64,000 nt of DNA from Pogona vitticeps (GCF_051106095.1 NC_135783.1:311803322-311867321); one strand, 5' to 3'; counted from the first letter of the stretch, positions 29,211 through 42,876 are shown. The notes: generated from the sequence alone by a model not told the origin. A program made the numbers and translations.

Positions 29211-31420
29211 GTCATGGGTTCTACACTCTCTTCCTATCGCTCCGGAGCTCGCGGTCAATTAGCCACTCCTGGCAGGAGGCGGGACAACAAGCCTCTCTGC
29301 CAGGTCGAAGATTGGCTGGTCGACCAGGCACTCTGGAGTGATAGGAAAGGAACATGAAGCCTGTGGCAGCAGCGGATGGTGAGGGATATTCCTAAGTAGT
29401 TCGTAGTTAAGGCCAATGGAATTTACTTCTCCAGCTGATTTCACTGAGACTTAGAAATGACAAACCAGTGGTGGATAAGTAATTTATTGGATTGCATATA
29501 CATGTTAAAATTGTTTGCATATAAAACTTGTTGCCAAACATCCCTTTTCAACAGATGTCTTTATTTCCAGTGTTGGATTTCCTATGGAAAATACAAAATT
29601 AGTCATGGTGAAAGCAACCCACTCACAGGCTTTTAATGGGTACCTGTTTGACCACTACGTGGAAATAATTCTTGGCTAGATATGGGGCTCTGTTGAGTGG
29701 ATCTAGTGCATCTCTCCTTTTGGTCTCAATTATATATTTATCTTAGTATTTTAATAGTGCTGCAAGGAACAAAATCATGTCTTTATTAAGATGGCAGGGT
29801 TTATTTCCCTCCCCCACATGCCCTTTAAATAAGTCCTTGACTTAATTAATCTATCCTTTCTTTTACAAACTGAAAAATAACAACAAATACATTTCAAGTT
29901 GTCTTCCCCAATCTTTAATGAGTAATATATCTCTACTGCTCTGGGAGCATAACACCAGTGTAATGTATGATCTCTCAGACGGCACCACATTTATTAGAAG
30001 ATAGTGCTTTTTATGAGCATACACAACTGGAATAAGCTGTGGGAAACAGAATGTTATGTAAAACGATGCTGTTAAATATACATAAGATTTACCCATAGCG
30101 TATGCTGTTTACATATAGTGCCTAATAAACACATTTCACCCAAAGTTAATGTATCCCAGTGGAATAATTATATAAAATAGGTGTGTAGTCAATCTAGTGG
30201 AAAGAAAAGAAAGCAAGGGAAGGGAGGAGGAAGGGAGGGAGAAAAGAAAACCGGAGGAATGGAAATTTAAAAGTGCCGAAAAGTTTTTTTTTTTAAAAAA
30301 AAAGACTGTTCTTAAAAATAACATTAATGTCAACCATTTTAACATAGGTAGCATTGAAGGGATAGATACTGTAGATTTGGATAATCTGAATTGCAATGGT
30401 GTAGCTAGTTGCTGTGCATCGCTTCTGAAACCTCTCCTCTCCTCTGAGCCTTAGCTCCTGATTGGAAATATTAATGTGACTGTTGTTCCAATAATATTAA
30501 CTCCATCAGATCATGTGGTGAAAACCTTCCCAGACTTATTGATAAACGCATTGATTCCTTCCATTCTTGTAGTCACTGGATGGAGAAAGGATCAGTAGCC
30601 ATTTGACCTTCATTGTGTATTAAATAAACACCAGATGGTGAGGATTTGGTCAGTATATGTATTCTTTCTTCTGGATAGTCATGTTCACACTGTTGCTTCC
30701 CACTGAGCTTTTCTCTTGATTTGTCATGGTGCCAAAGCCCCTTCTATAGTACTTTTCATGCATCACAGCTTTCAAATCTTGTCCCATTAGTTTCATTTTG
30801 TTTCTATCATAAATAATCGACTACTTTTTTATACATGCTTTCATTACCTAATAATGATTGCTCTTGGCACAAAAGAGTAAAGACTCGCAAGGTTAGCCAG
30901 TACAGTTTGCCCATTTAGTATGGAGTCTGCCAGCTGCTATTTTTTTAAAAAAGCAGAAAGTGCAGGTAGCGGTCTCAGAGAAAGACAACAGCGCTCAATC
31001 TCAAATAAAACATTAAAATATTATTTCAAAGTGTTCTGTTCCGGTCATGGTCAGAGGACCCTTTTTTTAAAAAGCCCCCAATTCCCAACCCCCTCACTCT
31101 CTATATGTACAAAAACATTGTGGAATAAAATGTAGCAGTGGAAGTTTATGATGAATACATGACTAGGTTAAATATTCCAGACTGTTTGTGAGGAACTAGC
31201 TCAAAGAGGAACAAATGCAGAGGCGCCATCCACATTTTCAAACCCATTCTCTTACAAATAGGGACGAGTAACAGATCAGGGGTGGATGCGATCAGCCTTT
31301 AGCATCTGTTAGTCAGCTTCACAAATGCACTTGTGATGAATGGGCCTTCACAGTCATTGTAGAAGAGTTCTGTCACTTCAGACACCATTTTGAGCTCCTG
31401 TTTGAGCATGAACAATATAG
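29211..31420. other. Unassigned DNA
   Basis: A GC-richer part (29211-29400) may be MITE interior. The rest is AT-rich. A purine-rich block lies at 30196-30265. No gene was recognised. Confidence 0.35.
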
Positions 31421-31424
31421 TAAC

Positions 31425-31560
31425 ATGCTGTCGAGTTAATTCTGACTTATTGCGACACTTGCAAGGATTTCCTGGGTATGAAGTACTCAAAAGTGGTTTG
31501 CCACCCTTCTAGTGGTGTTCTGGGACTATGCAACTTGCCTAAGGCTACACAAAGGCTTTC
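31425..31560 (-). mobile_element. Sauria-like SINE fragment, minus strand
   Basis: 'catgctgtcgagttaattc' followed by 'tgacttattgcgac' is the reverse complement of the RTE-like SINE tail. 'agtggtttgccacccttc' and 'gcctaaggctacaca' extend the match. The tRNA-like head is not clear. Confidence 0.55.
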
Positions 31561-31633
31561 TTTAAAAGCTATAGGAATTATGCTGTTGGCAGGGACACAT
31601 CCAGGCTGTCTTTTGGAGCCTTAGAGACACTAG

Positions 31634-31685
31634 CAGTGGTGGGATTCAAATAAATTAACAACAGGTTCTATGTCCTAATGACTAA

Positions 31686-31748
<63 letters not shown>

Positions 31749-31961
31749 ATTTTATCTCTCTCACCCACACCCCACCTCAGATGGCTCAGTGTGGTGCGGG
31801 AAGGGAGGCAGCTAATTGTGCCCCCTCCCCCTCGCTCGTTGCTGATCACCTGGCCCCTCCTCCTTCATTCATCTCAGGCCAACAAATGGTTCTAAGAACC
31901 AAAAGTACATTTAGGAAGCGGTTCTATAGAGTAGGTGAGAACCTGCTGAATCCCACCTCTG
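31634..31961. mobile_element. hAT MITE (CAGTGGTGGG ends) with internal TAAA array
   Basis: This 328-bp element starts CAGTGGTGGGATTCAA and ends CTGAATCCCACCTCTG, 16-bp inverted repeats with two mismatches. A perfect 8-bp duplication, GACACTAG (31626-31633 and 31962-31969), flanks it, diagnostic of hAT transposition. About 68 bp of AATA repeats (31683-31750) lie inside. No transposase is present. Confidence 0.92.
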
Positions 31962-31969
31962 GACACTAG

Positions 31970-32138
31970 ATACTACTGCTGCCACTTCTGCAGCTGCTAA
32001 GGGGCAAAGTATATGAGGTGCCAGCTTTATTGTTAAGAAGGCAATAACAGAATTCATCTGAAATAATTTGTTATCCTTTCACAGACCAGTTCTACCAAAA
32101 CTTGCAAGTGAAACCCATGTTTATCTCCCAGTGACTAG

Positions 32139-32188
<50 letters not shown>

Positions 32189-33962
32189 ACAAAGAGAGAG
32201 ACAGAGAGAGAGACAGAGACAGAGGGGGGGAGAGAGAGAGAATCAGCCAATCTGCAGTACGCAGAGCTAAGGAAACCTTTTGCTAAGATTAGAAAACAAA
32301 GTCCTTTACTCTTAAGGAACTCTGCTTCAGTGAGATATACTTGTTTTGTGTAGTTTGACCTGGTATTAAGCAGGTTCTGGGACTGGCACTTCACTTCATT
32401 AACTAACGAAAGTGCAAAGAAGGCATGTCCTGTAAGGGCAACAGCTCTTGTCTCATGGAATGTCAGCTACACTGTCATGAACAATTTCACATATTGCTGA
32501 TGCCTATTGGAGTGATTTGAAGTACAGATGTGAGAGTACTATCCATTTGATTCAGCCGAAATCGTTTGTCTTACTGGTTTGCTTGAGCTAATTCATAGCC
32601 TGTAGATTTGTATCTATTTAAAAATATTCGTAAGTATTTGTATTTGTCTAATGTGCAAAAATGTGGAAAAAGAAAGGGATATGACTTAGGATGCAGGGTG
32701 AAACAACTATTTCGTCAACTATTTCTCAACACTCGGTGTGCAGCCAATTTCCTTCCTCCCTCCCTCCATGAGGAGCTGTGGAATTTACTCTTTCTCTCAC
32801 TCTTCCATGAATCCATCCTTCATTATCTGTGCATTGTTGCCCAGCTGTCAGTCTTCTCAGATCCTCTGAAATGAGAGCTACTGCTTTGGAGTTCTAAAGC
32901 ACTGAAGCAAAATCCAGCATTTCAGACAGCCCTGAGAGCTCCTTGTTTCACTTGGAAGAGTTCAGAAATGGACAAATACTCCTGCTTCACTTTGTTACAA
33001 TAAATAAATAAAAATTCAAAAGGGGAAGTATATCCCTAATTTGAAGTTATCCTTTACAAAACTGGAACAAAGTTATTGGTTCAGTTTACAGTACCTATTC
33101 TTGAGGAAAGTTGACATGAAATCAGTAGGGTTTACTTTAGCTGAGATTCTCCTTATCCAACATCAGAGATTTAGATCTCAAGATGGACCTCCATCTTTCT
33201 TCATATTTAGTTTGCCTTGTTAGAAATGGTCTTTGGGCAGAAAGAAACAGTATAATGAAATGCCTTCTATAACTCTATGAGGCATTATTGGAAGTATGGA
33301 GATTCATGATATGAAAGGGGAGGAATCAAATGGTTCCACCCGCAAAATAACATGTCATAGGTCCACTGCTGCAGACATTGCTTGTCACCAAGTGAAAGCT
33401 TTTAACAGGAGACCTTTATGTTTTCTTCTCACAAGGTATTCACATGATGCAAAGCCTTGATCAAAGTTCAGCAATGCTGAACTCTTTTAAAATGTCTCTT
33501 CTGGCAGAGAAAAGGTAGGACGTAGGCCTGAATTTTCCCCACTCAGCCACAAATACGAGATGTTGGGTCTCTTTTGTAAGAATCTGAGGGCTGTAATTTT
33601 TAAGTCATGACAGCTCTCCTCTCCAAGTGTTCATACTAGACTTTGGGAACTACTGTAAATTCCTTGTTAATGTGCTCAAACTGAAATGTCTGGCCATGCT
33701 CTGGTGGTTAATCTTTCTACATGTCCACTTTTTGCCAAGAGGAAGAAAAGAAACAATCAAATAAACCAATGAACCAGCACAAAGATGAACCTGACTGAGG
33801 TGGGAGATATCATAAGGAATTAATGCTGAACTTGTCAGGCAAGTCTGGATCTCTATCTCAGTATGTATTGCTTAGAGAAGGTGGAAATTGTATACTGAAT
33901 ACCTATGCAGAAGAGCTAAAAGGATGACAGACTATTCCTTTGAAAAAGAATCCTATGTTGAA
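31970..33962. other. Unassigned DNA with a CT-CA-GA array
   Basis: A compound microsatellite, (CT)n-(CA)n-(GA)n, lies at about 32142-32241. Elsewhere I see only short frames that match nothing known and no recognisable transposon. Confidence 0.4.
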
Positions 33963-34399
33963 TGTGACAGCCTCCTCTCACGTCACAAAGGAGGTGTCAC
34001 GTCACGCTTACATACACACTTTACACGCTGCCACCAACCACACACATATATCTGACTCCTCAGACAATGGTATGGATTTTAAAAAATAAAATGATTATTT
34101 ATTGATACAACATAAGTAATAGTAAATCACTGTATTAACTAAACAAGGCAATCAATATAATAAAGTATCCCCTCATACACTCTCTCACACAGACCTTCAC
34201 TAACACAGTACCTCATAACCTGCACATGCCCTAAGTCCCTAACAAGACCCTAACCAAGTCCCTATCTGACTCACACATCATTCGCTCCCCCTTATATACC
34301 TTAGCTCCTGCCTCTGAAGTCCCACCTCCTGTCCTGCTATAGGCAGATGAACTCCAGCCACAGCAATGACAGGCAGGTGACATCATCGCAGCCATCACA
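33963..34399 (-). mobile_element. Solo LTR related to the Gmr1-like element
   Basis: This 437-bp LTR lies on the minus strand. Both ends read TGTGAC/TGTGAT on their respective strands (TG...CA form). On the minus strand the start 'tgtgatggctgcgatg' then 'atgtcacctgcctgtcat' parallels 'tgttacatacagcactg' then 'atgttacctgtctgtcat' of the 17-kb LTR. A TATA box (complement at 34292-34297) and an AATAAA signal (complement at 34098-34103) are in the expected order. The end again reads GTGACA/TGTCACA. Flanking pentamers TTGAA and TAGAA match at four of five bases. No internal element DNA is attached, so the internal part was probably lost by LTR recombination. Confidence 0.75.
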
Positions 34400-34599
34400 T
34401 AGAAGAACCTGCAGTTCTAGAAAGTGAAGTGGAAGTTTCTCCGAAAGCACTGGGAAGAAATAAGTGACCAGGGGTCTTTGGGATACTAATAGAACTATTT
34501 CAAGCCACAGAGACAAATGTCATGATCCTAACAAGAATATGCCAACAAATATGAAAAACAAAACAATGTTCCACAGACTGGTAATGCTTACTATAACTT

Positions 34600-35890
34600 A
34601 CGCGGGCCAAGAAAGGAAATTCCAAGGAGTGCAGTAATTATAGGACCATTGCTCTAATTTCCCATGCAACCAAAGTGATGCTCAAGATATTAGAACAAAT
34701 ACCCATATACTTTATACAGTGTGAGAAGTGCCTGAAGTTCAAGCTGAATTTTGAAATAGAAGAGGCACTCAAGTTCACACTGCTAATGTCCACTGGCTAC
34801 CGGCATACTCCTAAAAAATTTGGAAGAAGATGACAGCAGAACCTTTGACTCTGTGGCTCATCAGAAATCATCATGGCTTGTTCGAAAGAAGCAGATACTG
34901 TATGTCTCAGCACTTGATTATCCTGATACATAACTTATATTGTGGACAAGAAGCTACTGTTAGGACAGAATATGGAGAGAAAGAATGGCATCTTTGGGAA
35001 AGGTATCCAACAAGGGTGGATTTTATCCCCTCATCTGTTCAATCTGTATGCAAAGCATATCATACAGAACGCCAGACTAGATTTAGGTGAAAGAGGAGTA
35101 AAAATCGGTGGAAAAGACATTAATAAGTTAGATATGCAGATGACACCCTCTTACTGGCAGAAAGCAGCAATTACTTTTAGTGAAAGTGAATGAAAAGAAC
35201 AGTGCCATAACAGGACTGCAATTCAAATATAAGATGAAAATGATTATTACAGAGGAACTACACAACTTTAATGTTGACAATGAAGAAACTGAAGTAGCTA
35301 AAGATTTTGACCTTGGCTCAGTCATCAATCCAAATGGAGACTGCAGCCAAGAAATTAGAAGAAGACTTAGACTTAGAAGGGTAGCAATGAAGGAACTAGA
35401 AAATATTAACAAGTGCAAGGATGTGTCACACTAGATCAAGACAAAGATTATCCACACTCTTGCATTTCTGAGCACAAAGCATGGATGTGAAAGGTGGACA
35501 GTAAAGAAAGCTACAAGGAAAAAATGTTCACAATGTGGTGCTGTAGGAGAATTTTGAGGATACCCTGGACTGCCAGAAAGATAAACAAGTGCATCCTAGA
35601 TCAAAACAAGCTTGAACTATCTCTGGAAGCAAAGATGATGAAACTGAGGCTGTCCTACTTTGTGCACATCATGAGAAGGCAAGATTCACTGGAAAAGACA
35701 ATACTGTTGGGAAAGATGGCAGGCAGCAGGAAAAAAAGACTAAATATGAGATGAATTGACTCCCTAAAGGAACCAACAGGGTTGAAGTTGCAAGAACTGA
35801 GCAACACTGTTGAGGACAAGACATTTTGGAGATTGCTTATTCATAGATTCACCATAAGTCAGAGGTGACTTGACAGCACATAGCAATGAC
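34600..35890 (+). mobile_element. Old RTE (BovB-related) LINE, 3' half
   Basis: Decayed plus-strand coding DNA follows the RTE reverse transcriptase in order. A 'SNYRTIALISHATKVMLKILEQ'-like start lies near 34620-34695. Then come YGEKEWH..KGIQQGWILSPHLFNLYA (35000-35060), SQEIRRRLRLRRVAMKELENI, and MWCCRRILRIPWTARKINK (35530-35590). KMMKLRLSYFVHIMRRQDSLEKT precedes the C-terminal end. The tail 'cattcatagattcaccata' plus 'agtcagaggtgacttg' ends at about 35885. Many stops and frameshifts show it is much older than the BovB copies at 3.7-5.7 kb. Confidence 0.88.
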
Positions 35891-38140
35891 ATATTTATTG
35901 CTTGGATGGAGAATATCCAGCAGAAGAAAATTATTGTCTGTCCAGGGCATTCATGTCTATATTTACTATTTATGAATAGCTATTATTTTGGAGTAATATT
36001 TCTATCACACAGTCTCAGAGAGATTTCCTTGCAACTACTCAACCCTCTATCCTGAACCAGAGAGACGCCAATTCAACAAGCAGTTCCATGTAGTGCACAA
36101 GCACACACAATCCCACACCTTTGCAAAGGGGTTGCCTATATCTAGATCACCTGGATATACCTCTACTACAGTATTTGAATAACTGCAGAGTAAGTTCCAT
36201 AATAGATGATAAAGCTGCTAATTAAGCTTCCCTGATTGGAAGTTTATAAATAAATTTTAAATAACGCTACTTATTCAGGTATCTAAATTGAAAGAGTTCC
36301 TAATTATCTTTAGTAGTGTTAACTATTAATAACACGATGGAATGAAACAGGCTAAATCACAACATTAGGTTTATATGTGATTGAAGTAGTTTAGACTAGT
36401 AAGCTTAAATAGTTATGTAAAAGAAAAAATAGGGCAACAGAATGGCATAGGAAAACTGCATTTGGGGAACAGTCACAGACATGAAGTAGGCAATCTTCAG
36501 CTGAATTAAACATATAGCTCACTTTCAGACTGATTTTTTCCTCCATAAAATAGCAGGTTTTCCCCCCCTCCCCTGAACGTGTTCATTTTTCTGCCGAGGA
36601 TACCTTTTTAAATAAGGCAGAGTTACATTTTCAAGAATGGACTCAATTATCCCTAAAGTATTTTAGTCGTCCACCTACAATGGCATACAAAAAGACCCCT
36701 TGTGATATTAAAATACAAACTGTGGATAGTGACTAATGCCTCGGCAATGGAATATAATTTTGCCATGGAATATGTAATTTAGTGAAATAGCCAAGAGAAA
36801 TACCGCTGATAAAGAAATTGATCATATTCAGTGTTCAAGTGCAAAACCTATTTCCAAATATATTCAAGCTCCAAAGAATGCGGCAGTCGTTCCTGGGGGA
36901 AGAAGGCATTTTTTAAAAAAGAAATATTGATTTCCCATTAAAGGTAAATGTTCAGGGCTGTAGTTATCTTTATCAAGAAGCAGGCTATGCCCACGTAATC
37001 TTGTAAACCATGTACAGCTACTTTTCATTTGCATGCTTTTTAATTACTGATACATCATTCTGGATACTTTGAATTGAAAATGGTTTTATTTTTTAAAGAA
37101 ATAAATAAATGCCAGGTGAGGCAGCCATCCTGGGCAATACATTTGGGGTTTCATGAAAGTGCAGCAAGCTGTTTAGATTTTTAATGTATTTTTACACCAA
37201 GCAGAAAGGTGCTTGTGGAATTTTCTTCCTCACACGCCAAAGCATCTTAACAAGGAATGTGCATTATATAGCTTCAGAAGAAGGGTACCTTTTGCTATTC
37301 AACTTCAGCCAGCATAATATCTTCAGCCAGTCCTGTACTCCCCCGCACAAGCACTTTATAGTCTAACATTGGTTTCAATGGGTGAATTAACTAAATGTGG
37401 TTGGTTTTGTCTGATCACGCCACAATGAAGACCTAGAGCTAATCGGGAAGTGGCAAAAGCCAGTTCAGTCTGAAGCTCGGTGTTTTGACTCACCTGGTTG
37501 AGTCATCTTTAGAAGAGGGAGAAGATCTTTTGCAGCCACAAGAAGCCAGTGGAGAGGTAGAATTCAGCTGCCAGCAACCTCTCGGAAGTGTAATTCAGAG
37601 GCCAGTCCTGCCAGGAAACACCTGGAGAGCAAAAGGAGCCTGACAGATGTGCAAGCTATTTGCCTTAGGGAACACTGAGAGTTCCAGCAGTGAGAGAAGA
37701 AACAAAGACACACATTGACAGCTATAATTTCTGTGGTCTCAGCTGGCTGGATGTGGAGGTGAACCTTTTGAACTGACTCCTGTCCAGCACTCTTTCTGCC
37801 CATACAGACTTCATGAAACTCCTGGTGATCCAGATTGCGCTTGTGCCTGCTCCCTGTGTGACCAGGTGAGTGGTTTATTAGATTGAACTATTGGCAGACT
37901 GCCAGACCATCAACCCAATATTTAGAAATGGAGCAGCTTTGACACTGCAGCCCCCCAGAACTTGTAGCCTGCTAACATTATACAGGACGCAAGGGCATAC
38001 CATTTTTCAACTTGAGATATGCATTGGTCCCTCAACCTATGCCATGCCCAAATAAGGACATAGAGTCAGTGCCTGAACCACCCTGTGGCCTTTTGGAGGC
38101 ACTTCAGTCCAATCTTGTCTGGATCTGTGCTGGTATACCT
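35891..38140. other. Unassigned, mostly repeat-free DNA
   Basis: No gene was recognised. Around 37028-37065 'atttgcatgc' (an octamer-like word) and 'ttaattac' (a homeodomain-type word) lie close together in repeat-free AT-rich DNA, which could suit a conserved enhancer but proves nothing. The stretch 37380-37920 is GC-richer and unassigned. Confidence 0.35.
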
Positions 38141-38144
38141 GTAT

Positions 38145-38242
38145 TTTTAATTGTATTTTAATTGTTTTCTCTTTTTATCTTTTTACTGTATTTAAATTGT
38201 TGTAAGCCACCCAAAGACCTTTGGGTAGTGTGGGCAGCATCT

Positions 38243-38293
<51 letters not shown>

Positions 38294-38294
38294 A
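38145..38294 (+). mobile_element. L2/CR1-type LINE 3' tail, plus strand
   Basis: 'ttgttgtaagccacccaaag' then 'gggtagtgtgggcagcatc' and a TAAA array (38248-38294) is the typical tail of squamate L2-type LINEs. Only the untranslated end is present. Confidence 0.75.
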
Positions 38295-38834
38295 TCTGTT
38301 TCTATAGGAAACTCCCATACTGTATATGAATTGTACAGGCAGAACAAAAGAGCTTCTGGCTAGGCAACAGCTGTGTGCAAAGCTAGGTACTTTGTTTTAT
38401 TTTTATTCTTCATATTTTTTTCCTCTACTGTTTGAAGAATGACTAATAACTGCTGGCCAGCATGATTTTTTCACCTTTTCTGCTTTTGTTCTCCATCATA
38501 AAATTCAGTAAAAAATCTCTGCTCAAAATTTTACATTTTTTTCATATGTGGAGTGAGAGATAGCAAATATTCAAGATGGAGTCAGACTTCAAAGAGACAC
38601 TAGAGATCATATTGCAAAAAATATGTTGGCTACTGGCACGTGCTAAATAATTTCAGAAGAAAATCTGCAGAGCCTATCCACACAATGATGTGGTTCTTGG
38701 TTGTTCCAGGGCATTCCTGATATTGATGTTGTTGTTGTTGATTTAAACTGCTTAGTGGTAGATCAGTGTGTGAGACTCAACACCACCCTTCAACCAGCAG
38801 GGCTATAAAAGATAGCAGGGCTATTAGCTGTCTT

Positions 38835-38835
<1 letters not shown>

Positions 38836-38933
<98 letters not shown>

Positions 38934-39465
38934 TATGCTCCCCATCTAGACATTGTCTACTCTGGGTGGCTCACAACAGACAAGATAAAAACAATTAATA
39001 TATAATAACAGTTATAGCATTATACAATGAAAACAATGGTTCCCTCCAGTAGTGCCTGGAGGGAAGGCCTGTTTGAATAACCTGGTCTTAAGTTGGTTTT
39101 TAAAAATGCCCAGCAAGGGGGCCAAATGGATCTCGGAAGGGAGTTTGTTCCAAAGAGAAGGAGCCACTGCCGAGAAGGCCCGGTGTCTTGTTTTTTTTCT
39201 TTCTGGACCTCCCTCGGGGTTAGGTTCAATCGCTCCTCCTGACTGGACTGAGTGGCACAGGTAGATCTAGGTGGGGAGGAGGCATTCCATGACGTATCGA
39301 GGCCCTAAAACATTTAGGGCTTTGTATGTACTCATTAAAACTTTGAAATCAACGTGGAAGTGTACGGGCAACCAATGCAAGGCGGCCAGGGTGGCGGTGA
39401 TATGTTGGTGCTTCCTCACTCCACTGAGAAGTCTGGCTGCCGGATTCTGCACCATCTAGCTGTGA
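38836..39465 (-). mobile_element. L2/CR1-type LINE, 3' part, minus strand
   Basis: A TTTA array (38836-38933) and the tail 'ccatctagacattgtctac' then 'gggtggctcacaac' are followed leftward-reading by coding DNA. The minus strand at 39267-39455 encodes VQNPAARLLSGVRKHQHITA, LAALHWLPVHFHVDFKVL and TYKALNVLGPRYV, the conserved C-terminal block of L2-type ORF2. The FK-LKT-LF end lies at 39020-39229 in decayed form. The copy is 5' truncated. Confidence 0.85.
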
Positions 39466-42370
39466 GTTTTCTGGAACTGTAGTAAAAAAAAAAAGTTAAT
39501 TTTCCAAACTCTTGCTGAATACAAAGGCAGTTTGCATGCAGGGACCAGCCACTTGTTTCACCACAATAGTTGAGTCTTGACTAAATATACGTACATGTTA
39601 AAATCTTTCTGTTGGCATTAATAAAGCAAATTGTCTGGAAATCAAAAATATAAGATTATGGTCCTTTCTGCAGAATAGACTGTGGGCAAAATTCCCTTTA
39701 GATCTTTTCTATCCAACGCCTCCTAAGTGATTCAAATGCACAGATGCAAATATGCTCCCCAAGCCAAGAACACTGAGCCAGATTCTGATCTCACTGATAA
39801 ATGGGATAAAAGAGCAAGTTCATGAAAGTCGGTTAATTTCTCCTACTTGCAAATTATACTGGAATTTCACCCAGTAGTTTATATAATAGCAGGAATGTTA
39901 TTGTGCTATTTGATCTTTCAGCACAGTGTTGAATTGTGCATAAAATTGCAGTGGTTTGAATTTTATATATGCATTATTCTCATTTTCATACATGAAATAA
40001 TTGAGGTACAATAGATGAGCTGGCTTTTATTATACAAATTAGTAATAGTAGTGGTTACTGCTGTTGTCCTGAGCATACAAATCTACATTTTTCCAATGTT
40101 AATTATGGAACAGTTGACTGGTCAAAAATTTGTATTCATATTTCTATTCGTACATTCCCTGAATATTATAATGAGTAAACAATGTTACTCATTAGAATGC
40201 TATTCAGTGTTGAGCATAATCAGTAGATTTTGACATTAAAGGCTTTCACAATGCAACACAGATTCATTAAAGGTTTGTTTAAGTTTCCATCCTCAACTGC
40301 TTATTCAGATATGTGTATGCTTTACAGTTTCTACAAAGCTGCCCTATATCTCGAGTATTAGCAGCCGTCTTGTGTGGTTTGCGTAAGCCAGATATATCTT
40401 AGTATTTCCATATATAGCTTAGAAGAACAGCATTAAGGAAGCTTTTTCTTTCTTGGTTCCTGGTTGTGATTGCTGACATATCAAATTTATTCCTCTGTAA
40501 TCCAGATCATTTTCCAGAAGCTTTGAGGCCTGTGTTGCAGTAGTTTGTTAGAGATCTCATAGAAACTCTATCCTGACAGACCAGAAAGCCCTTCAACTGT
40601 CACTTTATGTCATTAACAATTTTCTAAAGCCATTACAGATGGGATGGACTGATTAAAACTGAGCTGGGGGGATCTTTTTCCCAGCTAGAAATCTCTCCAG
40701 AGACTTTCCATGCGTGTGAAGTTTCTGGTGATTAGTAAGAATAAAATAGGGCCGCCTATCCTCCCCCCCCCCATATTCCCATTGCCACATACTTTATTGG
40801 GAGCAGAGGGTGCTTATTTATACTTGGTGATCTGCTGGATCTGACTTCGTTTGAGGTTAAGTGGATGATTTAGAAAAGAGGAAAGAAAAGTAGATGGCAG
40901 AAATAGCTTAAAGAGGTGAGCTTTCCCAGAATGTCATTGTGCTCTTGCTCTTGCGCTAAGCAGATGCATTTGGTTTGCTCCATGATAATTGATATAAATG
41001 TTACCAAATGACTAAAAATGTTTACCTTTTCCTGCTCTCCACCCCTTCCCACCCAGCTCGATTCTGCTATTTCATTTCGGTAATTGATCGCTGGAGCTGG
41101 AATATTGTTTTACTGCAAATCTCACACCAGTACTGTCACTTGTGATGTGACACCCAAGATTTTTATCTAGCCTGGGTAGGAATTATTAAACATTCTCACA
41201 TTGTGCAAAGTGTTGAGGATGAACAGCAGTGCAGCGAGGTGCATCGCACACGTCTGTCTTTCGCACCTGATCTTTGAAATCTGACTCCTTTAAAAGGCTA
41301 ATAGTCCCTTGTAGAGAAGGGACAGCATTCAAGAAATAGGGCATGCCTGAAAATACAGCTGGACAAAGAATGGGGAAGGAGGGGGAGACAACTCTTAAAC
41401 CTGAGAGATGAAGGAGGAGAAATATACATTTAAATACAACTGACGAACACAACATTGTTGGACATGAAGAGTAATATGTACAAACAAAGCAACCGAAGAA
41501 AGAATTTTCTGCTAAGCTAGCAGGAAAGTATGTACATTTTATATCTGTTTTTCCCCCATCCAGTTTGCTGTCTTGGGACTGACATAATATTTTATCATGT
41601 CAAAAATCTGCATGTGTGCAAGTGTGTATGTGTGTGTGTTAAAAAGGCTCCTAAATCTCTAATTAACTAGCATGGATGAGAACAGCAATAGAAATATTAT
41701 TACCTATCTGTGCTAGGGCAGGCAGGCGGGGGTTCCCGTGAAGTCTCTAAAAATAAACACATACTGTCAGTGTGATGAAAGTCATCTACATGTTTGAAGG
41801 AGAAATCAGCACTTTAAAATACATATAAAAATAGGATTATCATCGGGAAATGTAGAAGAGTTGACAAGAAATTGGTTTTCCTGGTGTAATTAAGTTGCTT
41901 GAAACATGTGATCTAAAGCTAGATTTGTATTAATTTTTTTTTTAAAGGCTGCTAATGTAACTGTATCCTGCATTCCCGGAATCAGAGTGCTCAGCTGAAG
42001 CTGCTTCAAAGGAGTAAGTAGTACAATGACTTTTCTTTTAGCTTCCAAGATGGCTGGAAAACACTAAGATATCAGAGGTGGTGGGTGCCATATAATACTT
42101 CAAATAGCTCAGTTACTTAATTACCTGCTAAGAGTCACTTAGTTCACAACGGCTTGAGGTGCTATTGAAAGAGTTGGGGATCAGATGACTCACATATGCC
42201 CAATCCCTTCATAATATTTGTGTATTAGTCCTTCTCACATGTTCTGATGAATGCACAGAGGAGGGAGAAGGGGACCACATACCTTCTCCTTGATCTCCAT
42301 CTCCATGTTCTCGAGAATTCTAAGCAATCGTGCAGGGACTCTTAGGGCTCCCAGTTTAAAACCTCAAAAA
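39466..42370. other. Unassigned, mostly repeat-free DNA
   Basis: No gene or named transposon was found in about 2.9 kb. Short frames match nothing known. Intervals around 41050-41200 and 41640-41930 are free of visible repeats and could be tested for conservation. Confidence 0.4.
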
Positions 42371-42876
42371 TTTTACCAAAACGTTTTGCCCTCCCCACCC
42401 CAGAATAAAGACGCGAGACAAATATCATGTTAAAACATGGGCCACACTTTATTTACCATAATTCAATGTTGCCATCCTTAGGCAAAGGGGAGCCTGCTGT
42501 CGTGCAGAAAAAGGTAAATCACAGAGGTCTCAAAGTACCCCTTAATCAACAATTGGGTGAGTCCCTGGCCCCAGGTTCTCACAGTCTTAAAGACAGCAAG
42601 AACCCAGCAGACCGCAATTTGACCACCCGTGGACCTTGAGCCAACTTTACTTGTTGGCTGTTAGTCCGCTTGTGGCCCAGAGCGTCTCCCCCCCAAGCAC
42701 TGTAATTGCATGATCCGCAGTGCTGGGAGGTCCAATGGACTGTCAGCTTACCTGAGTTTGCAACAAGACTCACCATAAAAAACCTGTTTTATCCACACTA
42801 CCTGCCACCGCATAGGGACTAGCCTAGCTAAGTCCCATGGCTGCCATCAAGCCGATCAAACTCAACAAGCAGGCCC

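Noticed and set aside
37380-37920. GC-richer stretch considered as a host exon cluster or LTR
   Set aside because: Frames are short and on both strands, and no LTR ends or motifs could be found.
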